Source of the DNA: Tianweitania sp. UT-5YL-CI-8
Lineage (GTDB): Bacteria > Pseudomonadota > Alphaproteobacteria > Rhizobiales > Rhizobiaceae
Direction of reading: 5' to 3'
Assembly: GCF_030010215.1 (NCBI RefSeq)
Contig: NZ_JASCRR010000004.1
Span: forward strand, 138,822-184,197
Length of the DNA stretch: 45,376 nt
Positions 17,904 to 25,782 of the stretch are shown here, piece after piece. Both the position numbers and the translations under genes were made by a program. Below the pieces are notes generated by a model. It was not told where the DNA came from and did no database searches. It saw only the letters and a program-made list of their open reading frames with translations. The first letter of the stretch is position 1. The number at the start of each line of letters is the position of its first letter.

Positions 17904-18338
17904 TTACCCCTGCTTGCGCATCGGGTTGTTCATGCGGTTGGGCATCTCGTCGGCGACGATCTTGCCGTCGCCGTTCTTGTCGAGCCGGGCAAAGCTTGCC
18001 TTCTGCCGCGCCTCGATCTCGTCCTTGGTCAGGCTGCCGTCCTTGTTGGTATCGAACCGCACCATCATCCGGTCGGCGACGCGTTGAGCGCGGCCTCTGT
18101 GGATCGTTTCGACCAGTTCGGCGACCGTGATCTTGCCGTCATTGTCGGCATCCGCTTTCGTCCAGCGCTTGTTCATGGCGGCGGCGAATTCGTCGAACGT
18201 GATGTCGCCGCTGGCATTGGCGTCGATGCGCACGAAGCGGTTCTTGCCCGCGGCCTGGGCCGTCTGCGCTTGAGGCGCGGCATTGGCAACCGCGCCGGAC
18301 AGCGCCAGAAATGCCAGAGCGATACTTGTCTTCTTCAT
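17904..18338 (-). CDS. Exported four-EF-hand calcium-binding protein
   Basis: The 144-residue protein has a signal peptide (residues 1-20, ANA before APQ) and four canonical 12-residue EF-hand loops starting at Asp39, Asp63, Asp96 and Asp120, each ending in the expected Glu (50, 74, 107, 131). All four keep the Dx[DN]x[DS]G metal-ligand pattern, so the mature protein should bind up to four calcium ions in the periplasm or outside the cell. Such proteins are common in rhizobia and act as calcium sensors or buffers; no partner is evident here. The start at 18338 has CAGGAGAAG just upstream; an in-frame extension of six codons is unnecessary. It lies 62 bp from the end of glnE on the same strand. 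Confidence 0.88.
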   Translation of the reverse strand: MKKTSIALAFLALSGAVANAAPQAQTAQAAGKNRFVRIDANASGDITFDEFAAAMNKRWTKADADNDGKITVAELVETIHRGRAQRVADRMMVRFDTNKDGSLTKDEIEARQKASFARLDKNGDGKIVADEMPNRMNNPMRKQG

Positions 18339-18400
18339 GGTCTTCTCCTGTTGCACCGTTACCCCCGATGCTTTGAAGCGCAGCTTGCCGTCCCATCGGC

Positions 18401-21367
18401 CTATCTGCGCTTCGGTCGAAGCAGTGTGTCGAACGTCTTACGGACGTCCTTGGCCGTCTCCTGCACATGCGCGTCCAGAACCCCGAAATCGGGAAGGTCG
18501 GTGGCCGCCAGAAGCAGGTCCGCCAATCCCGGAGGAAGATCCTCCCTTTCGAAGGCGCCGGTGAGGCAAAGACGCATCATCTGCGTCAATGCCGAATAAA
18601 GCGCATAGGCGTCTTGCAGGCCTTGCCTGATCCCAGCGTCCGCGAAGTCCGGCTTCAGCCGACCCAGCACATTAGCTGTAGAGGTTGAACGCGATCCGGC
18701 TTCCAATCCGTCGCTGAGTACGGCCACCTGGGCAATAAATTCGAGGTCGATCAGACCGCCGCGCATGAGTTTGATGTCCCAGGCGTCGCGCGCCGGCTTT
18801 TCCGTCTCGATCAGCGCGCGCATGTCATGCGCTTCCTTGGCTACTTTGGCTCCGTTACGCGGCAAGGCAAGGATTGCGGCGACTTCCGTTTCGACGATGT
18901 CGCGCAGCTCCGCATTGCCCGCCACCGTCCGGGCGCGCGTCAGAGCCATGTGCTCCCAGGTCCAGGCTTCCTCACGCTGATACTTGCGGAATGCCTCGAA
19001 ATGCGTCGCCACCGGCCCCTTGTTGCCGGAGGGTCGCAGCCGCAAATCGAGCTCGTAGAGCACGCCCTCGGCGGTCGGCGCCGAGACGGCTGCAATGAGC
19101 CGCTGGGTCATGCGAATGTAGTATTGCGAGGGCGCCAGCGCCTTCTCGCCGTCGGAGTCTTCCGCATCGGCATCATGGTCGTAGAGCAGGATCAGGTCGA
19201 TGTCGGAACCGGCCGTCAGTTCGCGGCTGCCGAGCTTGCCCATGCCCAGAATGGCGACCCGCCCGCCCTTGATCCTGCCATGGCGTTCGGCGAACTCGGT
19301 CAGAACCGCATCGAGCGCTGCTCCCACCGTCAGGTCGGCCAGGTCGGAAAAGGCCTTGCCGGCCCGCGCCGCATCGATCGCGCCGGCAAGCAGCCGGACG
19401 CCGATCAGGAATTTCTGTTCGGCGGCGAAGATGCGCAGCCTGTCGAGGATGTCTTCGTAGAGCTTGCTGTTTTCCAGGAAGGCCGCCAGCCGACCCGCCA
19501 GATAGGCCCTGTCGGGCAGCTCGGACAGAAGCGCGGGGTCGAGCAGCCCGTCAAAGACATGCGGCCGACGCGTGATAACAGCCGAAAGACGCGGGGCCGC
19601 GCCCATGATGGTGGCCAACAGCTTAAGCAGGGCGGGATTTGACTGCAGCAGCGAGAACAGCTGGATGCCCGCCGGCAGGCCGGAGAGAAATTCGTCGAAA
19701 CGGATGATCGCCTCGTCGGCCCGGCGCGTTGCGCCGAAAGCCTGCAGCAGCGCCGGCGTCAATTCAGTAAGCCGCTCGCGCGCTTCCGCCGACTGGGTGG
19801 CGCGGTAGCGGCCGAAATGCCAGCCTCGGATCACCCGGCAGATATCGCTCGGGCGCTCGAAGCCCAGCCCCTGCAAGGTCTTCAGCGTGTCCGGATCGTC
19901 CGTCTCGCCGGTGAAGACAAGGTTGCCAATGCCCGACGACAATTCGGGCGCAGTTTCAAACAGGGCGGCATAGTGGCCTTCGACTTCGAGCAGCGACTTG
20001 CGGAAATTCGACGAAAACGCCTCGGCATTGTCGAAGCCCAGCATATGGGCGATGCGCTCAATGCCCTCGTCGTCCTCCGGCAGAGTGTGGGTCTGCTCGT
20101 CGGCCACCATTTGAACCGCATGCTCAACCCGGCGCAGGAACCAATATTGGCGGGCGAGTGCGTCGCGCGCTTCCTCGCCGATCCAGCCGAGTGCCGCGAG
20201 CCGCCCGAGCATATCAATCGTCTCGCGTCCCCGAAGCTCGGGAAACCGTCCGCCGGCAATCAATTGCTGGGTCTGCACGAAAAACTCGATCTCGCGGATG
20301 CCGCCGCGCCCAAGCTTGACGTTGTGACCCTTCACCGCGACCTCGCCATGCCCCTTATGAGCATGGATCTGGCGCTTGATGGAATGCACATCGGCAATGG
20401 CCGCATAGTCCATATATTTGCGCCAGACATAGGGCAGCAGTTCCTTCAGGAACCCCTCGCCGGCGGCGATGTCGCCGGCCACCGGCCGCGCCTTGATCAT
20501 CGCTGCGCGCTCCCAGTTCTGGCCTCGGCTTTCGTAGTAATGGAGTGCCGCTTGCACCGGGATGGCCAACGGCGTCGAGCCCGGGTCGGGACGCAGGCGC
20601 AGATCGGTGCGGAAGACGTAACCGTGTTCCGTCCTGTCCTGCAGGATACGGACGAGGCGTCGGGTCAGCCGCGCAAACACATCCGTGGCCTCATAGGGAT
20701 CGAGAACCGCCGGTGCTTCCGGTTCGAAGAAAACAATGAGGTCGATGTCGGAGGAGAAATTGAGCTCGTGCGCACCAAGCTTGCCCATGCCGAGCAAAAT
20801 CCAGCCCGAACCGACCGAGGGATTGGCAGTGTCGGGCAGCTTCAGCTTGCCCTGCGCATGGGCATCGAGCAGCAGGAACTCGACCGCCGCCTTGATGCTG
20901 GCTTCGGCCAGCGCGCTGAGACGCCGCACCGACATTTCGGCCGTCGCCGTGCCGGCCAGATCGTCGAGCGCGATCAGGAAATGGGCCTCGGCTTTCAAGA
21001 GCCGCAGGTCTTTCATCATGGAGTTTTCCGTCGCGCTCTCGCGCTGCGGCGTGGCGGCGACAGCTTCCAGGATGTCCTCAAGCCTTTGTTCGACCGTCTT
21101 ATCGAATAAGACATCCAAAAATTCAGGCCGCCGCCGCGCGGCGTCATGCATGAAGCTGGAAAGGTCGAAGACGGCTGCAAGGAAATCCTTCTCCGCTCCA
21201 GCGCCGGAGAGCAAGGCGGCAACCCGGTCGAGGCCGGCTTCGGATGCGGTCTGGACGAGGTCGCGGATATTGGCGTCCGCCTCGCCCGCATCGAGCGGCT
21301 TAAGCGCAAGAACCGGCTGAAGCATCCACTTGCCGGGCTTGCCTTTCCGTCCTGCCGACGCATTCAT
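18401..21367 (-). CDS. glnE: Bifunctional glutamine synthetase adenylyltransferase/deadenylylase
   Basis: The 988-residue protein has the duplicated architecture of GlnE, which adenylylates glutamine synthetase (inactivation) and reverses it in response to PII and glutamine. The N-terminal, adenylyl-removing nucleotidyltransferase domain carries FSSDIDLIVFFEP; the C-terminal, adenylylating domain carries TAGSDIDLILLYDHD. A helical linker with NVKLGRGGIREIEFFVQT separates them. The ATG immediately follows the TGA of the upstream histidine kinase (TGAATG, no gap), so it is translationally coupled and part of the degP-regulator-kinase operon or its distal segment. Gene order in rhizobia that I recall is the same. 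Confidence 0.96.
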   Translation of the reverse strand: MNASAGRKGKPGKWMLQPVLALKPLDAGEADANIRDLVQTASEAGLDRVAALLSGAGAEKDFLAAVFDLSSFMHDAARRRPEFLDVLFDKTVEQRLEDILEAVAATPQRESATENSMMKDLRLLKAEAHFLIALDDLAGTATAEMSVRRLSALAEASIKAAVEFLLLDAHAQGKLKLPDTANPSVGSGWILLGMGKLGAHELNFSSDIDLIVFFEPEAPAVLDPYEATDVFARLTRRLVRILQDRTEHGYVFRTDLRLRPDPGSTPLAIPVQAALHYYESRGQNWERAAMIKARPVAGDIAAGEGFLKELLPYVWRKYMDYAAIADVHSIKRQIHAHKGHGEVAVKGHNVKLGRGGIREIEFFVQTQQLIAGGRFPELRGRETIDMLGRLAALGWIGEEARDALARQYWFLRRVEHAVQMVADEQTHTLPEDDEGIERIAHMLGFDNAEAFSSNFRKSLLEVEGHYAALFETAPELSSGIGNLVFTGETDDPDTLKTLQGLGFERPSDICRVIRGWHFGRYRATQSAEARERLTELTPALLQAFGATRRADEAIIRFDEFLSGLPAGIQLFSLLQSNPALLKLLATIMGAAPRLSAVITRRPHVFDGLLDPALLSELPDRAYLAGRLAAFLENSKLYEDILDRLRIFAAEQKFLIGVRLLAGAIDAARAGKAFSDLADLTVGAALDAVLTEFAERHGRIKGGRVAILGMGKLGSRELTAGSDIDLILLYDHDADAEDSDGEKALAPSQYYIRMTQRLIAAVSAPTAEGVLYELDLRLRPSGNKGPVATHFEAFRKYQREEAWTWEHMALTRARTVAGNAELRDIVETEVAAILALPRNGAKVAKEAHDMRALIETEKPARDAWDIKLMRGGLIDLEFIAQVAVLSDGLEAGSRSTSTANVLGRLKPDFADAGIRQGLQDAYALYSALTQMMRLCLTGAFEREDLPPGLADLLLAATDLPDFGVLDAHVQETAKDVRKTFDTLLRPKRR

Positions 21368-22813
21368 TCAGGCACCTTTCATCGCAGGCAAATTCATCAG
21401 CACCAGCAGCCCCGGATCGGCGGGCTTCAGGTCGATCCGGCCGCTGTGGAACTTCATGATTGCCGTCGCCAAACTCAGTCCCAGGCCCGAACCCGGCTGC
21501 GACCGGCTTTGCTCCAGTCGGACGAACCGTTCGGTAACCCTCGCCCGGTCGCTCTCGTCGGGAATGCCGACGCCGTTGTCGGCCACTTCGAGCGCGATCC
21601 GGTCGCCGTCGCGCCTGAGGCTGACGCGGGCTTTCGGCGCCTCGACACTGCCGGCGGAATATTTGATCGCATTGTCGACCACATTGGACAACGCCTGCGC
21701 CAGCAATTCGCGATTGCCTTCGACATAGACGCCATCGGCGATCTGGCTTTCGAGTTGCACGCCGCGCTCCTCCGCCACGGCATCGTAGAGCTCGACGACA
21801 TCGCGCACCACCGCCGTCAGGTCGACCTTTGCCAGCGGCTCGGCCGAATAACCCGCCTCCAGGCGTGAGATCATCAGAATGGCATTGAAGGTGCGGATGA
21901 GTTGGTCGGACTCCGCAATCGTGCCTTCCAGCGCCTCGCGATAGTCGACCGTCTCGGCATCCGCCTTGCCAAGCGTTGCCTCGGCGCGGTTGCGGAGCCT
22001 CGTCAACGGCGTCTTCAAATCATGCGCGATGTTGTCGGAAACCTGCTTGAGCCCCTCGTTCAGCTTGCCGATGCGGCCCAGCATGGTGTTGAGGTTTTCG
22101 GACAGCCGGTCGAACTCGTCACCGGCGCCGCTGACCGGCAACCGCCCGGCAAGGTCGCCATCCATGATGCGCTGCGAAGCCTCCGACACCTTATCGATGC
22201 GCTTGAGCGCGCTTCGTCCCACGAAATACCAGATCAGCAGGCCGCCGACGGCCATCATGCCGAGCGCCAGCATCAGGGACCGTTGGATGACATTGCGAAA
22301 CCGCTCTGGCTCGCCCAGATCGCGGCCAACCAGCAGGATCATCCGGTTGGGTAGGCGGATGACCAGCGCAATTGCCGCATGGCGCTTTTCCGAAACGGCG
22401 GGTTGGCCCGCGCCCTCTTCGCCGGAACGCTCCGAACTGTCGCCGAACCGCTCATAGGAAAACGGCCGCGCCGTCCATCCTTCCGTCTCGATCACGCCAG
22501 GTTCGATGCTTGCGACATTGCCCGAGAGGATCCCGCCATTGGGGTCGGCGAGAAGATAGAGATTGGCGCCGGGCTGCCGCGCCCGTTGGCTGACGAAGCG
22601 CACCAGAAGCGGAATGCCGCCGCGCTGATAGGCGCCGGCGAGCCCTTGAACCTCTTCGTTGATCGTCTCCTGGGTCTGGGCGATCAGCATACGCTCGGAA
22701 TAGCCGCTGATGTAGAACACCAGCGCCACCGCGCAGAGCATGAACAGCAGGAGATAAAGCGCCGACAGCCTCGCGGCCGTCGTCCTCATGATGGCGGGCA
22801 GCCGCAGCGCCAT
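21368..22813 (-). CDS. Sensor histidine kinase linked to degP
   Basis: The 481-residue kinase has transmembrane helices at about 13-36 and 180-199 enclosing a periplasmic sensor of roughly 140 residues. A HAMP domain (SALKRIDKVSEASQRI onward) follows, then a HisKA H-box DNIAHDLKTPLTRLRNRAEA with His264, and a HATPase domain (NVVDNAIKYSAG, VADNGVGIP, GSGLGLSLATAI). It resembles the CusS/QseC-type kinases paired with OmpR regulators. Its ATG overlaps the TGA of the regulator by one base (TGATG), showing coupling. A TTG one codon earlier is possible but not needed. Linkage to DegP suggests sensing of envelope or protein-folding stress, which is an inference from context. Confidence 0.88.
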   Translation of the reverse strand: MALRLPAIMRTTAARLSALYLLLFMLCAVALVFYISGYSERMLIAQTQETINEEVQGLAGAYQRGGIPLLVRFVSQRARQPGANLYLLADPNGGILSGNVASIEPGVIETEGWTARPFSYERFGDSSERSGEEGAGQPAVSEKRHAAIALVIRLPNRMILLVGRDLGEPERFRNVIQRSLMLALGMMAVGGLLIWYFVGRSALKRIDKVSEASQRIMDGDLAGRLPVSGAGDEFDRLSENLNTMLGRIGKLNEGLKQVSDNIAHDLKTPLTRLRNRAEATLGKADAETVDYREALEGTIAESDQLIRTFNAILMISRLEAGYSAEPLAKVDLTAVVRDVVELYDAVAEERGVQLESQIADGVYVEGNRELLAQALSNVVDNAIKYSAGSVEAPKARVSLRRDGDRIALEVADNGVGIPDESDRARVTERFVRLEQSRSQPGSGLGLSLATAIMKFHSGRIDLKPADPGLLVLMNLPAMKGA

Positions 22814-23487
22814 CAATTCGCCCTGAGCATGTACCCTGCGCCACGGATCGTGTGCAGTATCGGCTTGTCGAAGCCTTTTTCGATCTTGCCGCGAAGCCGC
22901 GAGACGTGCACGTCGATCACGTTGGTCTGCGGGTCGAAATGATAATCCCAGACATTCTCGAGCAGCATGGTTCTGGTCACCACCTGGCCGGCATGACGCA
23001 TCAGATATTCGAGCAGTCGGAATTCGCGCGGCTGCAGGGTGATCTCCCGTCCGGCTCGTTTGACCGAGTGAGAAAGCCGGTCGAGCTCGAGGTCGCCGGC
23101 GCGGTAGACCGTTTCAGCCTCGCGCGCCGATCCTCGACGGTTCAACACCTCGACGCGGGCTAAAAGCTCGTTGAAGGCATAGGGTTTGGTCAGATAATCG
23201 TCGCCGCCGGCCCGCAAGCCGGTGACCCGGTCGTCAACCTCGCCAAGCGCTGAAAGGATCAGTACGGGCGTGGTGTTGCCGCGAGAGCGTAAGCCCGCGA
23301 TGACGGACAGACCGTCGCGGCGGGGCAGCATGCGGTCGATGACCATCACGTCATATTCGCCGCTGTCAGCGATGAGAAACCCGGTCTCGCCGTCGCCGGC
23401 GACATGAACCGTATGACCGGCTTCCCCGAACGCCCGTTCGAGGTAGTCCGCCGCTTCGCGATCGTCTTCGATGACAAGAATCTTCAT
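22813..23487 (-). CDS. OmpR-family response regulator linked to degP
   Basis: The 224-residue protein has a receiver domain with the acidic pocket IEDD (residues 6-9), the phospho-acceptor Asp51 in VIDRMLPRRDG and the conserved Lys of LTKPYAFNELLARVE. A winged-helix DNA-binding domain ends in DVHVSRLRGKIEKG and IRGAGYMLRAN. It is the partner of the overlapping kinase. The start is set by the usual MKILVIEDD beginning; in-frame upstream sequence is non-coding leader. The likely targets include degP and its own operon. An inverted repeat before degP is a candidate binding site. Confidence 0.9.
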   Translation of the reverse strand: MKILVIEDDREAADYLERAFGEAGHTVHVAGDGETGFLIADSGEYDVMVIDRMLPRRDGLSVIAGLRSRGNTTPVLILSALGEVDDRVTGLRAGGDDYLTKPYAFNELLARVEVLNRRGSAREAETVYRAGDLELDRLSHSVKRAGREITLQPREFRLLEYLMRHAGQVVTRTMLLENVWDYHFDPQTNVIDVHVSRLRGKIEKGFDKPILHTIRGAGYMLRAN

Positions 23488-23551
23488 GCGACAGTTATAA
23501 GCGATTTTTTCAGGCACGGCGGAATCCAAAAGCGTGGGCCGCTCGATATTT

Positions 23552-23582
23552 GCGGCAGCGGGCGATGGGAACCCGCTGCCGC
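23552..23582. terminator. Stem-loop between degP and the regulator gene
   Basis: GCGGCAGCGGG (23552-23562) pairs perfectly with CCCGCTGCCGC (23572-23582) around a 9-nt loop. It lies 100 bp past the degP stop in the direction of transcription. There is no U-tract, so partial termination or mRNA protection is more likely than full intrinsic termination. It would make degP more abundant than the regulator, kinase and GlnE downstream. Confidence 0.55.
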
Positions 23583-23681
23583 GAAACCGGAATGAGAAAA
23601 CTGACACATCCATCCCGGTTTCAACCGTTCCGAAGGGACGCTCGGGGGTAGTGAGACGGCCCTGGTGGAACAGATGCCCTG

Positions 23682-25196
23682 TTAGCCCTGGTTCACCGGC
23701 AGCGCGACGAAGCGATTGGTGTCGTCGCGCGAGATCTGAAACAGAACCGCCTTGCGGCCTGCCTTCTCGGCGCTGGACAGCGCGCTGCTGATGTCGGACG
23801 AACGCTTCACTTCCTGCGAGTTCACCGCCGTGATCACGTCGCCGGCCTGGATGCCACGCTCGGCGGCTGCGCTGTCGGGATCGACATCGGTGACGACAAG
23901 ACCCTTGTCGTCATCCGAACGCGTCACCGTCAGGCCAAGGTCAGCCAGCGTCGTGGCTTCCGAAGGAGCCGCGTCCTGGTTCGCCGCAGCCTTGTCCACG
24001 CCCGGCATTTCGCCGAGGTCGACCTTGACCGACTTGGTCTCGCCGGCACGCTGGATGGTGACGTCGACAGCCTTGTTCGGGCCGACGCCGGCGATCAGGC
24101 GGGCCAGTTCCTTCGGCGAGGCGACCTCCTTGCCATCGACAGCGGTGATGATATCGCCTGCCGTCAGGCCGGCCTTCTCTGCGGGGCTGCCATCCTGAGC
24201 GCTGGAGACGAGTGCGCCCTTTTCGCTCTTGAGGCCGAGCGATTCGGCGATCTCGGCAGTCACCGGCTGGATCTGGACGCCCAGCCAACCGCGCTCGACA
24301 TTGCCTGTGCTGATCAGCTGCTTGACCACCTGGTTGACGGTCGAGGCCGGAATGGCGAAGGCGATGCCGACATTGCCGCCCGAGGGCGAGAAGATCGCGG
24401 TGTTGACGCCGACGACCTGCCCGTTGAGGTCGAAGGCAGGACCGCCCGAATTGCCGCGGTTCACCGCAGCGTCGATCTGCAGGAAGTCGTCATAAGGACC
24501 GGCGCCGATGTCGCGGCCGCGCGCCGAGACGATGCCGGCGGTTACGGTGCCGCCGAGCCCGAAGGGGTTGCCGACTGCCACGACCCAGTCGCCGACACGG
24601 ACCTTCGCCTCATCGGCGAAATCGACATAGGTGAACTTGCCGTCGGCATCGACCTTCAGCACGGCGAGATCGGTGCGCGGATCGGTGCCGATCAGCTTGG
24701 CGTCGAGTTCGCGGCCGTCATCGGTGACGACCGTGAAGGACGAGCCGCCGTCAACGACGTGGTTATTGGTGACGAGATAGCCGTCTTCGGAGATGAAGAA
24801 GCCCGAACCCTGGGCGACCGGACGTGGCTCCTGGTTGCGGCGACTCTGGCGGCGGGGGCCATCCTGGTCAGGACCGCCGAATTCGCGGAAGAAGCGCTTC
24901 ATCGGGTTGCTGTCTGGCATGTCCTGCCAGCCGCGCGGCCCGAACTGCGGGCCGCCGCGCTCGGAAGCGGGCTCGATCTTGGCCTTGACCTGGACGCTGA
25001 CGACGGCGGGGGAAACTTTCTCGACGACATCGGCGAAGCTGGGCGCCTGCGGGGCCTGGACGCGTACGGCATCGGCCAGTACGGGGCCGCTGACGGTGGC
25101 GAGCGCACCGGCGCCGATGCTGCCGGCAATCGCTATGGAGGCGGCGGCGGCGAGGAGACGGGTCTTACGGGAAAGCGAAGTCTTGGACGTGCTCAT
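23682..25196 (-). CDS. degP: DegP/Do-family periplasmic serine protease
   Basis: The 504-residue HtrA-family protease degrades or refolds damaged proteins in the periplasm. An N-terminal signal/anchor (about 13-42, ending VLADA) is followed by a trypsin-like domain with the catalytic triad His146 (TNNHVV), Asp176 (RTDLAV) and Ser250 (RGNSGGP). Two PDZ domains follow, the second ending near ALPVNQG. A charged, Arg/Gln-rich insertion (about 78-127) forms the LA-loop region. Length fits the Do subfamily. The two-component system encoded downstream is its likely regulator. A 7-bp inverted repeat sits 66-107 bp upstream of the start. Confidence 0.93.
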   Translation of the reverse strand: MSTSKTSLSRKTRLLAAAASIAIAGSIGAGALATVSGPVLADAVRVQAPQAPSFADVVEKVSPAVVSVQVKAKIEPASERGGPQFGPRGWQDMPDSNPMKRFFREFGGPDQDGPRRQSRRNQEPRPVAQGSGFFISEDGYLVTNNHVVDGGSSFTVVTDDGRELDAKLIGTDPRTDLAVLKVDADGKFTYVDFADEAKVRVGDWVVAVGNPFGLGGTVTAGIVSARGRDIGAGPYDDFLQIDAAVNRGNSGGPAFDLNGQVVGVNTAIFSPSGGNVGIAFAIPASTVNQVVKQLISTGNVERGWLGVQIQPVTAEIAESLGLKSEKGALVSSAQDGSPAEKAGLTAGDIITAVDGKEVASPKELARLIAGVGPNKAVDVTIQRAGETKSVKVDLGEMPGVDKAAANQDAAPSEATTLADLGLTVTRSDDDKGLVVTDVDPDSAAAERGIQAGDVITAVNSQEVKRSSDISSALSSAEKAGRKAVLFQISRDDTNRFVALPVNQG

Positions 25197-25261
25197 GTCT
25201 TAAATTCCTCTGAACAAGAAGCGCTCGGTTCGCGCCCTTGGATGCAGAGATAGAAGACGTC

Positions 25262-25303
25262 ACATTACGGGGCCATTTCCGGGGAATGAAACTTTCGTAA
25301 TGT
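25262..25303. promoter_or_regulatory. Inverted repeat upstream of degP
   Basis: ACATTAC (25262-25268) and GTAATGT (25297-25303) form a perfect 7-bp inverted repeat with a 28-bp spacer, 66-107 bp ahead of degP. Within the spacer CGGGG occurs twice. The repeat is a candidate operator for the adjacent OmpR-type regulator; the long spacer would put the half-sites more than three helical turns apart. Confidence 0.4.
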
Positions 25304-25311
25304 TGAGGCTG

Positions 25312-25782
25312 TCAATCGTCGCGGCCAACGATCCGGTCGAGCGCCACTTGTTCTTCTGGTGTAAGCGCTACCGCTTGAACCCCTGCTTTCCGCCGGCGCA
25401 AGGAGGTCAGCATGAAAAGGCCGCCGCCCAGCAGAAAGATCGCCGGTGCTGCCCACAAAATCCCGTTGCGCAGGTTGAAGCGCGGCTTGAGCAGGACGAA
25501 CTCGCCATAGCGCGAAACGATATAGTCCATCACCTGGTCGTCCGTGTCGCCCGCGACCAACCGCTCGCGGACGAGAACGCGCAGGTCGCGCGCCAGTTCG
25601 GCATCGGATTCGTCGATCGACTGGTTCTGGCACACCATGCAGCGCAGGTGCTCGGACAGCGAACGCGCCCTCGCCTCCAACGCCGGGTTCGCCAGCACCT
25701 CGTCCGGCTTGACCGCGAAGACAGGCTGCGCGGTCATGACGACGAGGCAAAGCGCCAGAAACAGATGGGCAAGCCGCGTCAT
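25312..25782 (-). CDS. ccmH: Cytochrome c biogenesis protein CcmH/CycL
   Basis: The 156-residue protein has a signal peptide (1-23), the thioredoxin-like motif LRCMVCQNQSI with Cys48 and Cys51, and a C-terminal transmembrane helix (about 108-127). CcmH keeps the CxxCH cysteines of apocytochrome c reduced on the periplasmic side for heme ligation. It is the last gene of the ccmI-E-F-H operon and its ATG overlaps the ccmF stop by four bases (ATGA). In rhizobia this gene is called cycL. Confidence 0.95.
   Translation of the reverse strand: MTRLAHLFLALCLVVMTAQPVFAVKPDEVLANPALEARARSLSEHLRCMVCQNQSIDESDAELARDLRVLVRERLVAGDTDDQVMDYIVSRYGEFVLLKPRFNLRNGILWAAPAIFLLGGGLFMLTSLRRRKAGVQAVALTPEEQVALDRIVGRDD

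Noticed and set aside
19817-21109. Long plus-strand frame opposite glnE
   Set aside because: Antisense shadow of GlnE; the low-complexity, Arg/Gln-rich product has no recognisable domain.
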